This document shows, piece by piece, positions 19,177 through 28,528 of a stretch of DNA of 64,000 nucleotides. Each line of letters opens with the position of its first letter. Position 1 is the stretch's first letter. The stretch comes from Paraburkholderia sp. ZP32-5 (GTDB lineage: Bacteria; Pseudomonadota; Gammaproteobacteria; Burkholderiales; Burkholderiaceae). Location: positions 868,001 to 932,000 of the forward strand of contig NZ_JAJEJP010000002.1 in assembly GCF_021390495.1 (NCBI RefSeq), given 5' to 3'. The notes beneath the pieces were generated by a model. It was not told the DNA's origin, did not search any database, and saw only the letters and a list, made by a program, of their open reading frames with translations. A program made the translations under genes and the position numbers.

Positions 19177-21516
19177 ATGTCGATGGTTATGCCGTTGCAG
19201 GCTTATGAATTGAAACTGGCGCCGCATCCGGCGCCGTTCTCGATCCTGAAGTTCACTGGCGTCGATCGCGTCAGTGAGCTGTACAGGTACGAGATTGAAT
19301 TCACAAGCGCGGTAGCGGGTATTCCGATGGATCAGGTTCTCGGGCGTCCGGCACGGTTCACTGTCGAGCCGGGCGATCCGAATATCGACTATCTGCGCAA
19401 GATGTTCGGCGAGAACGCCGAGAAGTTCAGCACGAAGCCGCCGGCGCATACGATCCACGGCATTGTGACGAAGTTCGACGAATTCGACACGTCGGAGGAT
19501 GAAACGCGTTATCGGGTGATCGTCGAGCCGAAGCTCGCCGATCTCGATCGAGGTGTGACGAGTCGGCTGTTTCAGAAGCAATCGGTCGAGGAAATCATCA
19601 CCGATACGTTGCGGCACTTCGGGTATCGAAGCGGAGTGGATTTTGTATTTCAGCTGCGTGGTCAGTACAAACGCCACGAGTACGTCACGCAGTATCACGA
19701 GACGACGTTCGCGTTTATTCAGCGCTTGTGCGCGCGCGAAGGGATCTGGTTCCGCTGGGAGCAGAAGAAGGATCGCGCGACGATTGTGTTTGGCGACGAT
19801 CTCGACGCGTACGCGCGCAAGCAACGGACGGTGCCGTTTCGACGCGATACGGGGCTCGAGAGTGTGGGTGCCGATGCGATCAAGACGCTTCGGCGACGCA
19901 CGCGACGGGTGCCCGAGTCGGTGCGGTTGCACGACTATAACCATCGGCAGGCTGGGGTTTCGCTGCTCGTCGAACAGAATACGTCGCGCGGTGACGACAC
20001 GACGAATGCCGTCGATTATCACTGGGGCGAGCATTACGAAACGCCGGAAGAAGGTCAGCGCATTGCACAGTTGCGGCATGAAGCGCATCTGGCTAAACAG
20101 ATTACTTTTATCGGGACTGGCAATCCGTTCTGGCTTGAGGCGGGCGAGGTCATGGCCGTCGATCCGAATCCGGCCGATGCTAAGTACGGGATCTTCGTTA
20201 CGTCAGTGCGCTCGCATGGGGCGCGGAATCAGGCGTATCGGGTGACGTTCGAGGGGATTCCTTCGGATCGGGTGTGGCGCACTTCGATGGAGTCGATTCA
20301 GCGGCCTGCTATCGATGGCATTTTGCCGGCGCGGGTGACGTCGCCGGGTAGCTATAAGTATGCGTATCTGACCGAGCAGGGCTGGTATGTGATCGTGTTG
20401 CCGTTCGATCTGGACACGTGGAGTCCGGGTGGGACGAGTCGGCCAGTGCGGTTTGCCAAGCCCTATAGTGGGGATGACTATGGGCATCATTTTCCGCTGA
20501 TTGACGGGGCGGAAGTGGCGATCGTGTTTACCGCCGGCGATCCGGATCGGCCTGTGATCATCGGCGCGATGCACGATAGTCTGCATCTGGATCTCGTCAA
20601 TAACCTCAATAACACCCGGAATATCGTTCGTACCGCTGCTCAGAATGAGATGCGGATGGAAGATAAGGAAGGGGTTGAGCATATTCATCTCACTACGCCG
20701 TTTCAGACCAGTGAGCTCAATCTTGGGCATATGGTCGATGCCGATCGGAAGGAGCGGGGGCGGGGGGCGGAGCTGCGCACGGATGAGCACGTGGCGGTGC
20801 GTGGGGCGAAGGGGGTGTTGATTTCGGCCGAACAGCAAGCCGCCGCGGCTGGTCAGCAGCTCGCGATGCAGGATGCCGACGACACGTTCCGGCAATCCGA
20901 AGACATTCTGAGGTCGCTCAATGAAAGTGCTGATGCGGCAAAGGCATTGTTGGCGGAAGTCACAAGACAACGTGCTCTTGTCGAACAGAATCTGTCTCAA
21001 CTGAAGAAGTCTGTGGTAGTCGCGACTGCGCCAGACGGGATGGGCCTTGCGAGCGGCAGCGACTTTCAACTCGCGGCGCGTAAGCAACTGTTTCTTACCG
21101 CTGGCGACGGGCTCGATATCGGCGTGATGAAGCGCATTGCGATCGCCGCGGGCGAAGCGATTTCCGTTTTTGCAGCCAGATTCGGCATCCGCATTTTCGC
21201 CGCGAAAGGCAAGGTTCAAATGCAGGCGCAAGGCGACGCAATGGAGCTGATGGCACTCAAAAGCATGACGATCAGTTCATCGACCGATGAGGTGAAGATC
21301 ACGGCATCGAAGGGCATCACGTTGGGTGACGGCGCGGGAGCCTACGTCAAGATCGCGAACGGACGGATTGAACTGGCCAGCCCGAGCGGGCAGGTCGACG
21401 TGAAGGGCAACCTGGAAGTGGATGGTCCGGCTGGTGGGAATTTCGCGTTCCCAAGTTGGTCTGGTGTTCCTGTCAAAGATGTCAAAGGGAACATGAGTTT
21501 CGGGTTTTCGGAGTAA
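19177..21516 (+). CDS. tssI/vgrG: T6SS spike protein VgrG
   Basis: The 779-residue protein is read from the ATG at 19177, preceded by GGAGGG. The N-terminal gp27-like part (MVMPLQAYELKLAPHPAP onward) is followed by the OB-fold gp5-like part around DLDTWSPGGTSRPVRFAKPY. A C-terminal needle/DUF2345-type region follows, including LASGSDFQLAARKQLFLTAGDG. The final part ends NMSFGFSE with no obvious enzymatic extension, so it is a structural VgrG. It probably loads the effector encoded 8 bp downstream. The ordinary in-frame GTG/ATG alternatives upstream lack ribosome sites. Confidence 0.95.
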   Translation: MSMVMPLQAYELKLAPHPAPFSILKFTGVDRVSELYRYEIEFTSAVAGIPMDQVLGRPARFTVEPGDPNIDYLRKMFGENAEKFSTKPPAHTIHGIVTKFDEFDTSEDETRYRVIVEPKLADLDRGVTSRLFQKQSVEEIITDTLRHFGYRSGVDFVFQLRGQYKRHEYVTQYHETTFAFIQRLCAREGIWFRWEQKKDRATIVFGDDLDAYARKQRTVPFRRDTGLESVGADAIKTLRRRTRRVPESVRLHDYNHRQAGVSLLVEQNTSRGDDTTNAVDYHWGEHYETPEEGQRIAQLRHEAHLAKQITFIGTGNPFWLEAGEVMAVDPNPADAKYGIFVTSVRSHGARNQAYRVTFEGIPSDRVWRTSMESIQRPAIDGILPARVTSPGSYKYAYLTEQGWYVIVLPFDLDTWSPGGTSRPVRFAKPYSGDDYGHHFPLIDGAEVAIVFTAGDPDRPVIIGAMHDSLHLDLVNNLNNTRNIVRTAAQNEMRMEDKEGVEHIHLTTPFQTSELNLGHMVDADRKERGRGAELRTDEHVAVRGAKGVLISAEQQAAAAGQQLAMQDADDTFRQSEDILRSLNESADAAKALLAEVTRQRALVEQNLSQLKKSVVVATAPDGMGLASGSDFQLAARKQLFLTAGDGLDIGVMKRIAIAAGEAISVFAARFGIRIFAAKGKVQMQAQGDAMELMALKSMTISSSTDEVKITASKGITLGDGAGAYVKIANGRIELASPSGQVDVKGNLEVDGPAGGNFAFPSWSGVPVKDVKGNMSFGFSE

Positions 21517-21524
21517 AAGTAATC

Positions 21525-24083
21525 ATGGCAAATACGACTCCACCGAATCCGCCTAGCACGCCCGTGAAGCTGCTTTCGTTTGCGTTTCCGTTTCGCAAGA
21601 AAGGACAGACGAACGGAGGTGCGGCGACAGACTTTACTGACGAGCACGAGATATACCAACTTCTGAAACAGGAGTCTTCAGGCGCTTTCCCGGTTAGCAG
21701 CGGCGGGATGTGGCACGGAGGTATTCACATCACCGAGGCGGGCGCCGGTCAGTCGATGGATATCCAGGGTGGGATACGCTGCATTGCTGATGGCGAAGTC
21801 GTCGCGTGGCGTCTGAATCGTGCCTACCCAGTCAGCGAGATCCCGGCTCATGATGGACAATCCGCAGTCCAGGCGCCGTACAGCACGGGTTTTGCATTGG
21901 TCAAACACACGATGGAGTTTCCGCCGGGCACGAAGCTCACGTTCTTCAGCCTGTACATGCATCTGCAGGACTACGCTGGTTATGAAAGCGACCCGACGCT
22001 TCCTTGGCCGGCTTATTGGGCTGCCAAGGTCGAAGTGACACAGGACACTATTGACAAACCGAATCCCGGCGCAAACGGGCAGCCAGTGCCGGGTGGACAG
22101 ACAGGACTGAATGTCCATGTCAGCAAGCCTAACGGAGCCGTTCTCGGCATTCTCCCGCAGGGTACGCAGGTGAGTCTTTCCAGGCGGGAGGGGAACTGGG
22201 GGCAAATAGCGGACGATCCGGGTGCGTTATATCCGCCCACGATCGGTACATATGTGCCATCCAGCGTTGCGAAAGATCGGTGGATTTTTTTGGGCAAGGA
22301 GATCGGCCGCGAGGGTCCCGTCGTGAAAAACGTCGTGCCGGATTCGTCCTTTGACTGTGTGAATGTCGTACCCGAGGAGAAGCGGGTCAAGGTCAAGGCT
22401 GGTGACGTGGTCGGTTTCCTGGGGCGCTACGACTCCTTGCGCGATTCAACCTCGACCCGGATGGTGCATATCGAGGTGTTCTGCGATGACAGTATCAAGC
22501 AGTTCATCGCGGCAGGACGGGCTTGGGTCAACAGCAATGTTGGGAACGCGTCCCAGTGGAGTCAACTGGGGTTGTCATCGCAGCCAACGATCCTGCGCGT
22601 CGGCACTGGAGTGCAACTGTACCAGGCACCGCCACCCGGGCAACCTGGTCAGGACCAGAAGCAGACCGATGTGATACAGGTTTATCAGCTTGCGTCACTG
22701 CCGCGTGATTCCAATCACATGGTCGCGGAAACCGCTACTGGCAATGACGGACAGAAGCGCAATTGGTGGAAAGTCGACAGCGCGGATATACAACGCAATC
22801 CCATTTCAGGATGGGTGCGTGAGCAGAGCTTCGCCGGCGGTATGGTTGCCAGCGAGCATGCGCAAAGCTGGGTAGATTTTGTCTGTCACGACGAGGACCA
22901 TGATCCAACACATACCATTTTTGCGGCGAGCCAGGACTATGTCGACTACAAGACCGATAAGCAGACGCCTAACCCGGGCTCCAAAGACAAGCTTAGCCCA
23001 CTCATGGCCGCAATCTACAGTGAGCTCTTTCCGACTGGTGACGGTGCTCATGCTGCCGACGAACTGGCCGACATAGGGCAGGGCCCACAGGGTTCTGGAT
23101 TTCCGTGGGTTGCGTTCCGGGCTTCACGTCTGATTCCGAAGCATGAGAGCGAATGGGCCAACCCCGCGAAATGGCAGGAATTGGTCAGTGCGATTGAGCA
23201 GCACACCGGCCCGAAACCTGAACACGAAGAGGAAAAGAAGCGTATTGCCAATCTGGTCTGGTGGGATGAGGTCCAGGCGGGTGTGCAGGGGTTTCCGGGG
23301 TCGGATGTTTTTCATATTCATCCGGTTGGGCTGGTGGGGAATTTTTGCCAAGGTGGTTTTCGCTTTACCCTGCCGATGATGCAGCACATGTTTCCTAACG
23401 CGAACTCGGTGATTCTGCAACAGGTTATAGACGAGCTTAATCCCCATCTAGATCTATTCAGGTTGGACAGCCTTGTCCGTCGTAATCATTTCTTCGCACA
23501 GGTTAAACAGGAGGTTGGACCCAGCTTGGCAATTGACGACGAAAGTCTAAATTATTCCGCCACGGCACTGGCAACTGGTGGAATATATACCTACTTCACT
23601 TCTCATCCGGCAGACGCGCAGACGTATGGAAGAACAAACCAACATCCTGCAAATCAAGAGGCTATTGCTAACCATGCATACGCTGGGCAAGATGGAAACG
23701 GCGGTATTTTGACTGGCGATGGATATCGCTATCGAGGCCGAGGGATGATTCAGTTGACGCATAGAGGTGGATATAGACGCTTTACTCTTTGGCATCGTCA
23801 AAATGGTGAAAACTGGATTGCAGACGAGAATATAAATTTCGAAGAAACTCCTGACATAGTGGGCCAAGTGAAGTTCGCCGTTCGTTCAGCCTGCTATTTT
23901 TGGGTGGTGAACCGTCTATACAATGTGGCGGATGCTGGTTCGGCATTGACCGTTGTTGACAATGTCACGAGAGTTGTAAATCCAGGATTGTTTCACGGAG
24001 CACCAAGTTCACAGAAAACCGCAAGTATTACTGGACGGCGAACTAACTTCAGTGAAATCGATAATTGGGGAGGTCTACAGTGA
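21525..24083 (+). CDS. Modular T6SS effector: M23-like, SH3-like and GH19-like domains
   Basis: The 852-residue protein follows vgrG by 8 bp. Residues about 55-330 resemble an M23 endopeptidase/lysostaphin fold (H64-GG-I-H68, YMHL with His146, VHIEVF with His315). Its metal site looks degenerate: the usual HxxxD reads HxxxH and HxH reads MVH. Two SH3-like stretches lie near 200-260 and 365-430. A linker follows (residues about 450-640). The C-terminal region resembles GH19 chitinase/lysozyme domains: FFAQVKQE with Glu663 as likely catalytic acid, and YRGRGMIQLT at 736-745. It is therefore a likely peptidoglycan-cleaving toxin delivered by VgrG. The 3' third is clearly AT-richer than vgrG, suggesting that the toxin tip was acquired. 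Confidence 0.82.
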   Translation: MANTTPPNPPSTPVKLLSFAFPFRKKGQTNGGAATDFTDEHEIYQLLKQESSGAFPVSSGGMWHGGIHITEAGAGQSMDIQGGIRCIADGEVVAWRLNRAYPVSEIPAHDGQSAVQAPYSTGFALVKHTMEFPPGTKLTFFSLYMHLQDYAGYESDPTLPWPAYWAAKVEVTQDTIDKPNPGANGQPVPGGQTGLNVHVSKPNGAVLGILPQGTQVSLSRREGNWGQIADDPGALYPPTIGTYVPSSVAKDRWIFLGKEIGREGPVVKNVVPDSSFDCVNVVPEEKRVKVKAGDVVGFLGRYDSLRDSTSTRMVHIEVFCDDSIKQFIAAGRAWVNSNVGNASQWSQLGLSSQPTILRVGTGVQLYQAPPPGQPGQDQKQTDVIQVYQLASLPRDSNHMVAETATGNDGQKRNWWKVDSADIQRNPISGWVREQSFAGGMVASEHAQSWVDFVCHDEDHDPTHTIFAASQDYVDYKTDKQTPNPGSKDKLSPLMAAIYSELFPTGDGAHAADELADIGQGPQGSGFPWVAFRASRLIPKHESEWANPAKWQELVSAIEQHTGPKPEHEEEKKRIANLVWWDEVQAGVQGFPGSDVFHIHPVGLVGNFCQGGFRFTLPMMQHMFPNANSVILQQVIDELNPHLDLFRLDSLVRRNHFFAQVKQEVGPSLAIDDESLNYSATALATGGIYTYFTSHPADAQTYGRTNQHPANQEAIANHAYAGQDGNGGILTGDGYRYRGRGMIQLTHRGGYRRFTLWHRQNGENWIADENINFEETPDIVGQVKFAVRSACYFWVVNRLYNVADAGSALTVVDNVTRVVNPGLFHGAPSSQKTASITGRRTNFSEIDNWGGLQ

Positions 24084-24604
24084 TGTTTAGATTATTTGGC
24101 AATATGGCCTTTGCCTATTTGATTTTCGCATTCAATTGGTGTCATGCTGATTTGATTGATCCGCAACGATCTACGTCTCTCTGTGCAGATAGTGAAGATA
24201 TCTACTTTAGCTGCGAAATAGAGGATACAAACAAGGTTGTGTCTATCTGTGCTGCGCAGAACACGTCGCCTAATGATGGCTATGTGCAATATCGATATGG
24301 AACCAGATCTCAAATTGAATTTAGATATCCGGAATCGTTTGTGCCACCGCAGAATATATTTTCCATCGTTGACGTCTCCAGACTTTCCGCGGGAATTGGC
24401 ACACATCTCAAATTCAAGAATGGTGACTACCACTACGTTGTATCGAATGCTCTTGTTCCGGGTGAAGTGTATGTCGTGAGAAAGGGGAAGCTCGTGTTTG
24501 ACAAAGCGTGTAAAGGTACTGGATACATTCCATATTCGCAAAAAACGCGACAAGGTGTACCGTGGGGAACCTTGGACATAACAGACGGCCTTAATAATCA
24601 TTGA
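24083..24604 (+). CDS. Exported protein, likely cognate immunity to the GH19-like effector
   Basis: The 173-residue protein starts at the ATG at 24083, overlapping the effector stop codon by one base (TGATG), with GGGGAGG upstream. A signal peptide ends near NWCHA-DL (about residue 22). The mature part has four cysteines (CADSEDIYFSCE, SICA, KACKG) that could form disulfides. AT-rich coding, tight coupling to the effector and periplasmic targeting together suggest an immunity protein against a cell-wall toxin. I recognise no family, so the role is inferred from position. Confidence 0.65.
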   Translation: MFRLFGNMAFAYLIFAFNWCHADLIDPQRSTSLCADSEDIYFSCEIEDTNKVVSICAAQNTSPNDGYVQYRYGTRSQIEFRYPESFVPPQNIFSIVDVSRLSAGIGTHLKFKNGDYHYVVSNALVPGEVYVVRKGKLVFDKACKGTGYIPYSQKTRQGVPWGTLDITDGLNNH

Positions 24605-24744
24605 AGGAAGTGAGCGTATAGGGCAACTCCGAACTTCCGATTATATGAACGCAGTGCAGCGCCACGTTCGACCGCGCCCTAGCGATATCACCATTCGATT
24701 CAGGTCGTGGAAATACCATCTTGAAAAGTGCGACTTCAAAATTG

Positions 24745-25776
24745 ATGAAGACAAGTATTCAACCGTTTGGCACCGGCTTACTGAGTGTCCATGCCGTTCG
24801 TATCGGTGCAGTGATTACCACCGTCTTGCTGCTGACAGATGGTGCTTCCAAGCCAGCACTCGCTTTTGCGCCGTTATCCACGTTCCGGTTCGCTTTGCCG
24901 GGTGGGGCGGCTATTCTCTATAGCAAGGCCTCGAACCCTCAAGCGCCACTGCCCGAACGTGCCTGGCAACAGGCGGTATTTTATTTTCCAAGCGGAGCGA
25001 CGTTCAGCCTGCTGCCAAGAGCCGGCAAATCGAACGCGGGCGGTACAGAGATTGAACCGCCGAGCGAGAGCAATATTTCCCCGTCTGGCCGATATGTTGT
25101 CATCGCGCGAATCGAGTCTGGGCTTGTATCGTCGGGGCCGGGGCAGCCGGAGTTTAACGCGAGTCGTGAATACTGTTCGGCCATTGAGATTCGCTCGGGA
25201 TGTATCACTGCTGACCAAACCGGCGAAATATGTGGAGAGGGATGGCAGGCTGGCCAGCATGCGCAATGGGGAACAAACGACCAGACAAGTTTAATGCTCA
25301 AGAGCGATCGTCCGTCGGCTGGCCGGTTGCTGCACTTTATCAATGCTGGTCAGTCACCGCAGTTACTTGTCGATACTAATTCTGGTGCCGACAATCTCCT
25401 ACGGTGCGATCCGCCGTCGCCGGCGAATCGTGATGTCTATCAGAAGATTGCGAGCATCTTGCATGCGGCAGGTGCTAGTTACGACGCGCGGCTGATCGAC
25501 GCTGCGATTTCTGAAACGGAAGTCGGCGTCGGTGGTACGTCAGAGCTAAAAACTGCGAAAAACGAAGATCGTACGGCGACCGTATCGGCGCAAAAAGCGA
25601 CGCTTTATACGGCACCTGATGATGCTCATCCGAGTCGAGCCTATTTGGTCCAGAATGACTCGGTGACTGTATTAAAGCAATCACCGTCCGGCTGGGCCTA
25701 TGTGGATTACGTCAGCGCTTCTGGAAAACATCTGCTTAGATGGATCAAGGCCGACCAACTGGTGATTGCACCGTGA
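24745..25776 (+). CDS. Exported protein with C-terminal SH3-like domain, paralogue 1
   Basis: The 343-residue protein is read from the ATG at 24745. A TTG at 24721 could add eight residues. A hydrophobic N-terminus ends near KPALA-FA (about residue 41). It shares with the gene at 26039 the landmarks SNISPSG-Y, REYC-(8 residues)-GC, TGE-CG, N-LL-CDP and a C-terminal SH3-like block (VSAQKATLYTAPDD to GWAYVDYVS to LLRWIKADQL). The two are therefore paralogues. It probably acts in the periplasm. The SH3-like end recalls peptidoglycan or effector binding. An immunity or accessory role is inferred from its place in the effector array. Confidence 0.6.
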   Translation: MKTSIQPFGTGLLSVHAVRIGAVITTVLLLTDGASKPALAFAPLSTFRFALPGGAAILYSKASNPQAPLPERAWQQAVFYFPSGATFSLLPRAGKSNAGGTEIEPPSESNISPSGRYVVIARIESGLVSSGPGQPEFNASREYCSAIEIRSGCITADQTGEICGEGWQAGQHAQWGTNDQTSLMLKSDRPSAGRLLHFINAGQSPQLLVDTNSGADNLLRCDPPSPANRDVYQKIASILHAAGASYDARLIDAAISETEVGVGGTSELKTAKNEDRTATVSAQKATLYTAPDDAHPSRAYLVQNDSVTVLKQSPSGWAYVDYVSASGKHLLRWIKADQLVIAP

Positions 25777-25824
25777 TGCGATCCGCTAGTTCCATTGCTA
25801 TTGGTAACGAGAGGCCTAAGAAGC

Positions 25825-26006
25825 ATAGTGAGTTTTTTCCGGCTGGTGACGGTACTCATGACGCTGACGAACTATCCAGTAGCAAAGCGCGGAGGGTCCC
25901 GGATTTCCGTGGGTGCGTTCCGGACTTCGCGTCTGATTCCGAAGCATGAGACCGAATGGACCAATCCCGCGAAGTGGCAGGATCCGGTCAGTGCTATTGA
26001 GCAGCA
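25825..26006 (+). pseudogene. Frameshifted relic of the effector gene (linker part)
   Basis: This 182-bp stretch aligns with 23017-23203 inside the intact effector. Shared blocks include GGTGACGGT, GACGAACT, GATTTCCGTGGGT, CTGATTCCGAAGCATGAG and GAGCAGCA. The first part reads EFFPAGDGTHDADEL in one frame. After a frameshift, FRTSRLIPKHETEWTNP reads in another, matching SELFPTGDGAHAADEL and FRASRLIPKHESEWANP of the effector. Similarity stops at GAGCAGCA, just before the point where the intact gene continues to its GH19-like tip. It is therefore a remnant of a second effector cassette that lost its toxin tip. Confidence 0.85.
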
Positions 26007-26038
26007 ATTGCGAGTAGATTGGTTTTAAAAACGACGTG

Positions 26039-26983
26039 ATGGTAAATATTTTTCGGAAATTGATTTTGATGTCGTCGTTGATTCTGTTGATGTTCGCATC
26101 ACCGTGTGAGGCGCATGACATTGCGATTGGGACGGATGCAGCCTTACCGATTCGTTTGGCTGATCCATTGACAGAGAAGAATAGATCTATTTTTGGAGAT
26201 GGTTGGGTCACCGCATTTTTACACACGAAAGATGAGAGCCTCATTCAACTATTTCAGGATGAACGGCTAACTAATACTGGTGGAGTAGTTTTTGAGCGAT
26301 TTGATCGAAGCAATATCTCCCCAAGCGGTGACTACGCGGTTTTGCCATTAGTAAGACAAGGCATTCTGGATATGCCGGGCGAGAATTCAAAGGTACAAGG
26401 TAGAGAGTACTGTCCTGTTGTGGAGCTCCATACTGGATGTGTTATCAGTATGCCGACAGGAGAGGTATGTGGGGGAAAGTGGTCGGCGATGCATGACAGG
26501 TGGTTTGATGGAAGTGTAGATAAAACACCGGAAATGTTGAATAGGACGACGATTGGGGCGCAGCATTTGTGGATCAAGTTTTCCGATCAGATTGTCACGA
26601 TAAAAATGCATGATTTGATGTTTGAAAACTTGGGTGTGGAAAATATTCTGATTTGTGACCCTGTTACTGATAAAAATAAATCATATTATGTGGATATCGC
26701 GCGACAGTTGAATAATGAGTTTTATACAGGAGAGGCTAAATATATAGAAGGGAAGTTGGGTGTAAGCGGTGTCAGATCTTTGAAATGGCGAGTTCAAATC
26801 GAGAGGGCTCCGCTTTACGGCGACCGGAGCGAGCAAAGTAAGTCAAAGATGTATTTGGTGAAAAATGACGTCGTTCATGAAATTCAATCGACACCTGATG
26901 GCTGGATGAAAATTAAGTATGTCTCAAGAAATGGAGTGGCGTTGATAAAATGGATGAAAGCTGCCGATCTCGAAAATCTGTAA
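26039..26983 (+). CDS. Exported protein with C-terminal SH3-like domain, paralogue 2
   Basis: The 314-residue protein has a clear signal peptide (MVNIFRKLILMSSLILLMF to PCEA, about residue 25). It carries the landmarks of the paralogue at 24745: SNISPSGDY, GREYC with GC nine residues later, TGEVCGGKW, ENILICDP and a C-terminal SH3-like block ending MKAADLENL. Its coding is strongly AT-rich. It directly follows the effector relic, so it could be the orphaned immunity or partner gene of the lost toxin (inference). A GTG at 26036 is an equally possible start. Confidence 0.62.
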   Translation: MVNIFRKLILMSSLILLMFASPCEAHDIAIGTDAALPIRLADPLTEKNRSIFGDGWVTAFLHTKDESLIQLFQDERLTNTGGVVFERFDRSNISPSGDYAVLPLVRQGILDMPGENSKVQGREYCPVVELHTGCVISMPTGEVCGGKWSAMHDRWFDGSVDKTPEMLNRTTIGAQHLWIKFSDQIVTIKMHDLMFENLGVENILICDPVTDKNKSYYVDIARQLNNEFYTGEAKYIEGKLGVSGVRSLKWRVQIERAPLYGDRSEQSKSKMYLVKNDVVHEIQSTPDGWMKIKYVSRNGVALIKWMKAADLENL

Positions 26984-27144
26984 TGGCTTCTTGAGGGAAG
27001 AGGTTTTAACCTGTTTGAAGAATCTCACGTGCGAAGGCGGCGGGAAAATCAGCTTTCCTCTATTGAGTCGCAACCCGAAGCGCGAATTCAATCGCGTATA
27101 GCGGAATGCCATGACGATCATGCAAGAGATTAACGAAGGGTGAA
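26984..27144 (+). other. 161-bp gap with an open tract in frame with the preceding gene
   Basis: The stop codon at 26981-26983 is followed, in the same frame, by about 49 sense codons (including GRGFNLFEESHV and ESQPEARIQSRIAECHDDH) before the next stop. The residue composition looks protein-like and GC is higher than in the neighbouring genes. This may be a decayed coding fragment, but I cannot match it to anything in the window. Confidence 0.3.
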
Positions 27145-27768
27145 ATGGAATCGCAGAAACACACGGGGCATATAAAAAGATTTCTGTCCTCCTGGGTCTT
27201 TTGCAGGAGCAAGATTAGACTGATATTTGGATGTTTGTTTGGTAATGCATTGCTGTTATCTGCAACGCTTGTTTCCGCAAGCGCCGAGGAACGACCTGTC
27301 TGTCCCATCGCAGCACCTGCCGCTAGTATACTTTCTAGCGAAAAAATATACAAAAAATCGACTATTGAAATTAAAAAAGACAATGGGGAATATCCAATAA
27401 TCTTGTCACTATATCGTTTGACCGGAAGTGAATGTAAAAAGACAACGTTTGCAAGATATTCGAAAGACGGCGGCAACCCGAATGTTGATTCGATATTTTT
27501 CATGCGTTTTGACAGGGTGCCTAACGTCTTTGTTATTGTTCATTGGGAGGTCAATTCGCGAGGTGTTGGAACGTACGGAAATTATTATCAAGTATATGCG
27601 TACGTTTTGGATGGGCGCGGTGGGCTGAAAGAAAATAAAGTGTTAATTAATAATAGTGCAATGTCGGGGATGGACGGATATCAAGAGGGTCGGCAGGTTT
27701 CATTTCAACTGAAGAGCGCCAATGCTTTGAGAAAATTTTTAAAAAATAAGGACCGTGCGCGCGGATGA
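27145..27768 (+). CDS. Exported protein of unknown function in the effector array
   Basis: The 207-residue protein is preceded by CGAAGGG. It has a long charged N-terminus and then a hydrophobic export segment ending near SASA-EE (about residue 48). The mature part contains cysteines at CPIA and SECKK and a YGNYYQVYAYVLDG strand-like stretch. AT-rich codon use matches its neighbours and differs from the tss genes. No family is recognised. Position suggests another immunity or accessory protein, perhaps left over from earlier toxins. Confidence 0.5.
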   Translation: MESQKHTGHIKRFLSSWVFCRSKIRLIFGCLFGNALLLSATLVSASAEERPVCPIAAPAASILSSEKIYKKSTIEIKKDNGEYPIILSLYRLTGSECKKTTFARYSKDGGNPNVDSIFFMRFDRVPNVFVIVHWEVNSRGVGTYGNYYQVYAYVLDGRGGLKENKVLINNSAMSGMDGYQEGRQVSFQLKSANALRKFLKNKDRARG

Positions 27769-27836
27769 CTTACGCTGCGAAAGTTGGGTTTGGTGGCTAA
27801 GCCGCAAGAAGCCGCCGATTCAGGGCATATAAAATC

Positions 27837-28475
27837 ATGAGCATAATTTGTAAAAAATTGCTGTTGGTGTTGTTGATAACTTGGACCTCGATGGGACTCG
27901 TCCAAAACGCCATTGCATATGAGGTTGTATCAGGAAACTGCAGCGACGCAAACGAATGCGTGGTTTTTTTGAAAAATCCGGTTCCAACACAGGATAAATT
28001 GTGTAATTCATCTGATTTTTCAGTTACTTGGACCCCGGGGGACGGGAAATACCTGATTCAATGCAGAAGCAGCGGCTCTGACGAGGACAATGTCGTGTGG
28101 ATCGTCGACTCTAACGCTAGGATTTTCGCTAGATTAAATTACGGTAGATTCATAAAAAAGAGTGTGCTTGAAAAAACTCCAAATATGGAAATTCCGGATA
28201 AGTTTCGTTCACGCAGTCTTTGCAGCCCGATAGACATGTCAATGCTTAGGGCAGGAGATTTCGTCCTTCTTGACAAAAGGCCTGCCGATGAGGGTGAGAA
28301 TCCATATTGCTATGCACCGGTTTATTTGATGCTTAAAGGGGGAAAACTCGTTGTCAGCATTAATGGCGGTTCCGCGAGGCGCAGCGATCCGGATCATGCA
28401 GTTCACTCGGTTTCGGCTCGTGATAAGCAACTTCTAAATCGTTTGCTGGATGTGCTACGTCAATGGCATCCGTAA
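27837..28475 (+). CDS. Exported protein of unknown function in the effector array
   Basis: The 212-residue protein starts MSIICKKLLLVLLITW and has a signal peptide ending near QNAIA-YE (about residue 27). The mature part is rich in cysteines (GNCSDANEC, LCNSSD, IQCRSS, SLCSP, PYCYAP), consistent with a disulfide-stabilised periplasmic protein. It is AT-rich. The ribosome site is weak. It is the last member of the run of exported proteins before PAAR. The function is unknown; immunity is a guess from context. Confidence 0.5.
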   Translation: MSIICKKLLLVLLITWTSMGLVQNAIAYEVVSGNCSDANECVVFLKNPVPTQDKLCNSSDFSVTWTPGDGKYLIQCRSSGSDEDNVVWIVDSNARIFARLNYGRFIKKSVLEKTPNMEIPDKFRSRSLCSPIDMSMLRAGDFVLLDKRPADEGENPYCYAPVYLMLKGGKLVVSINGGSARRSDPDHAVHSVSARDKQLLNRLLDVLRQWHP

Positions 28476-28528
28476 TCGTAGAGGGGCAGGAAATCAACCA
28501 GACCGACCCAAAAGAAGACCATTGAAAA

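Noticed and set aside
23400..28500. Insertion sequence or prophage as the source of the AT-rich segment
   Set aside because: No transposase, integrase, terminal inverted repeats or target duplications were seen; exchange by recombination in the conserved effector linker explains it better.
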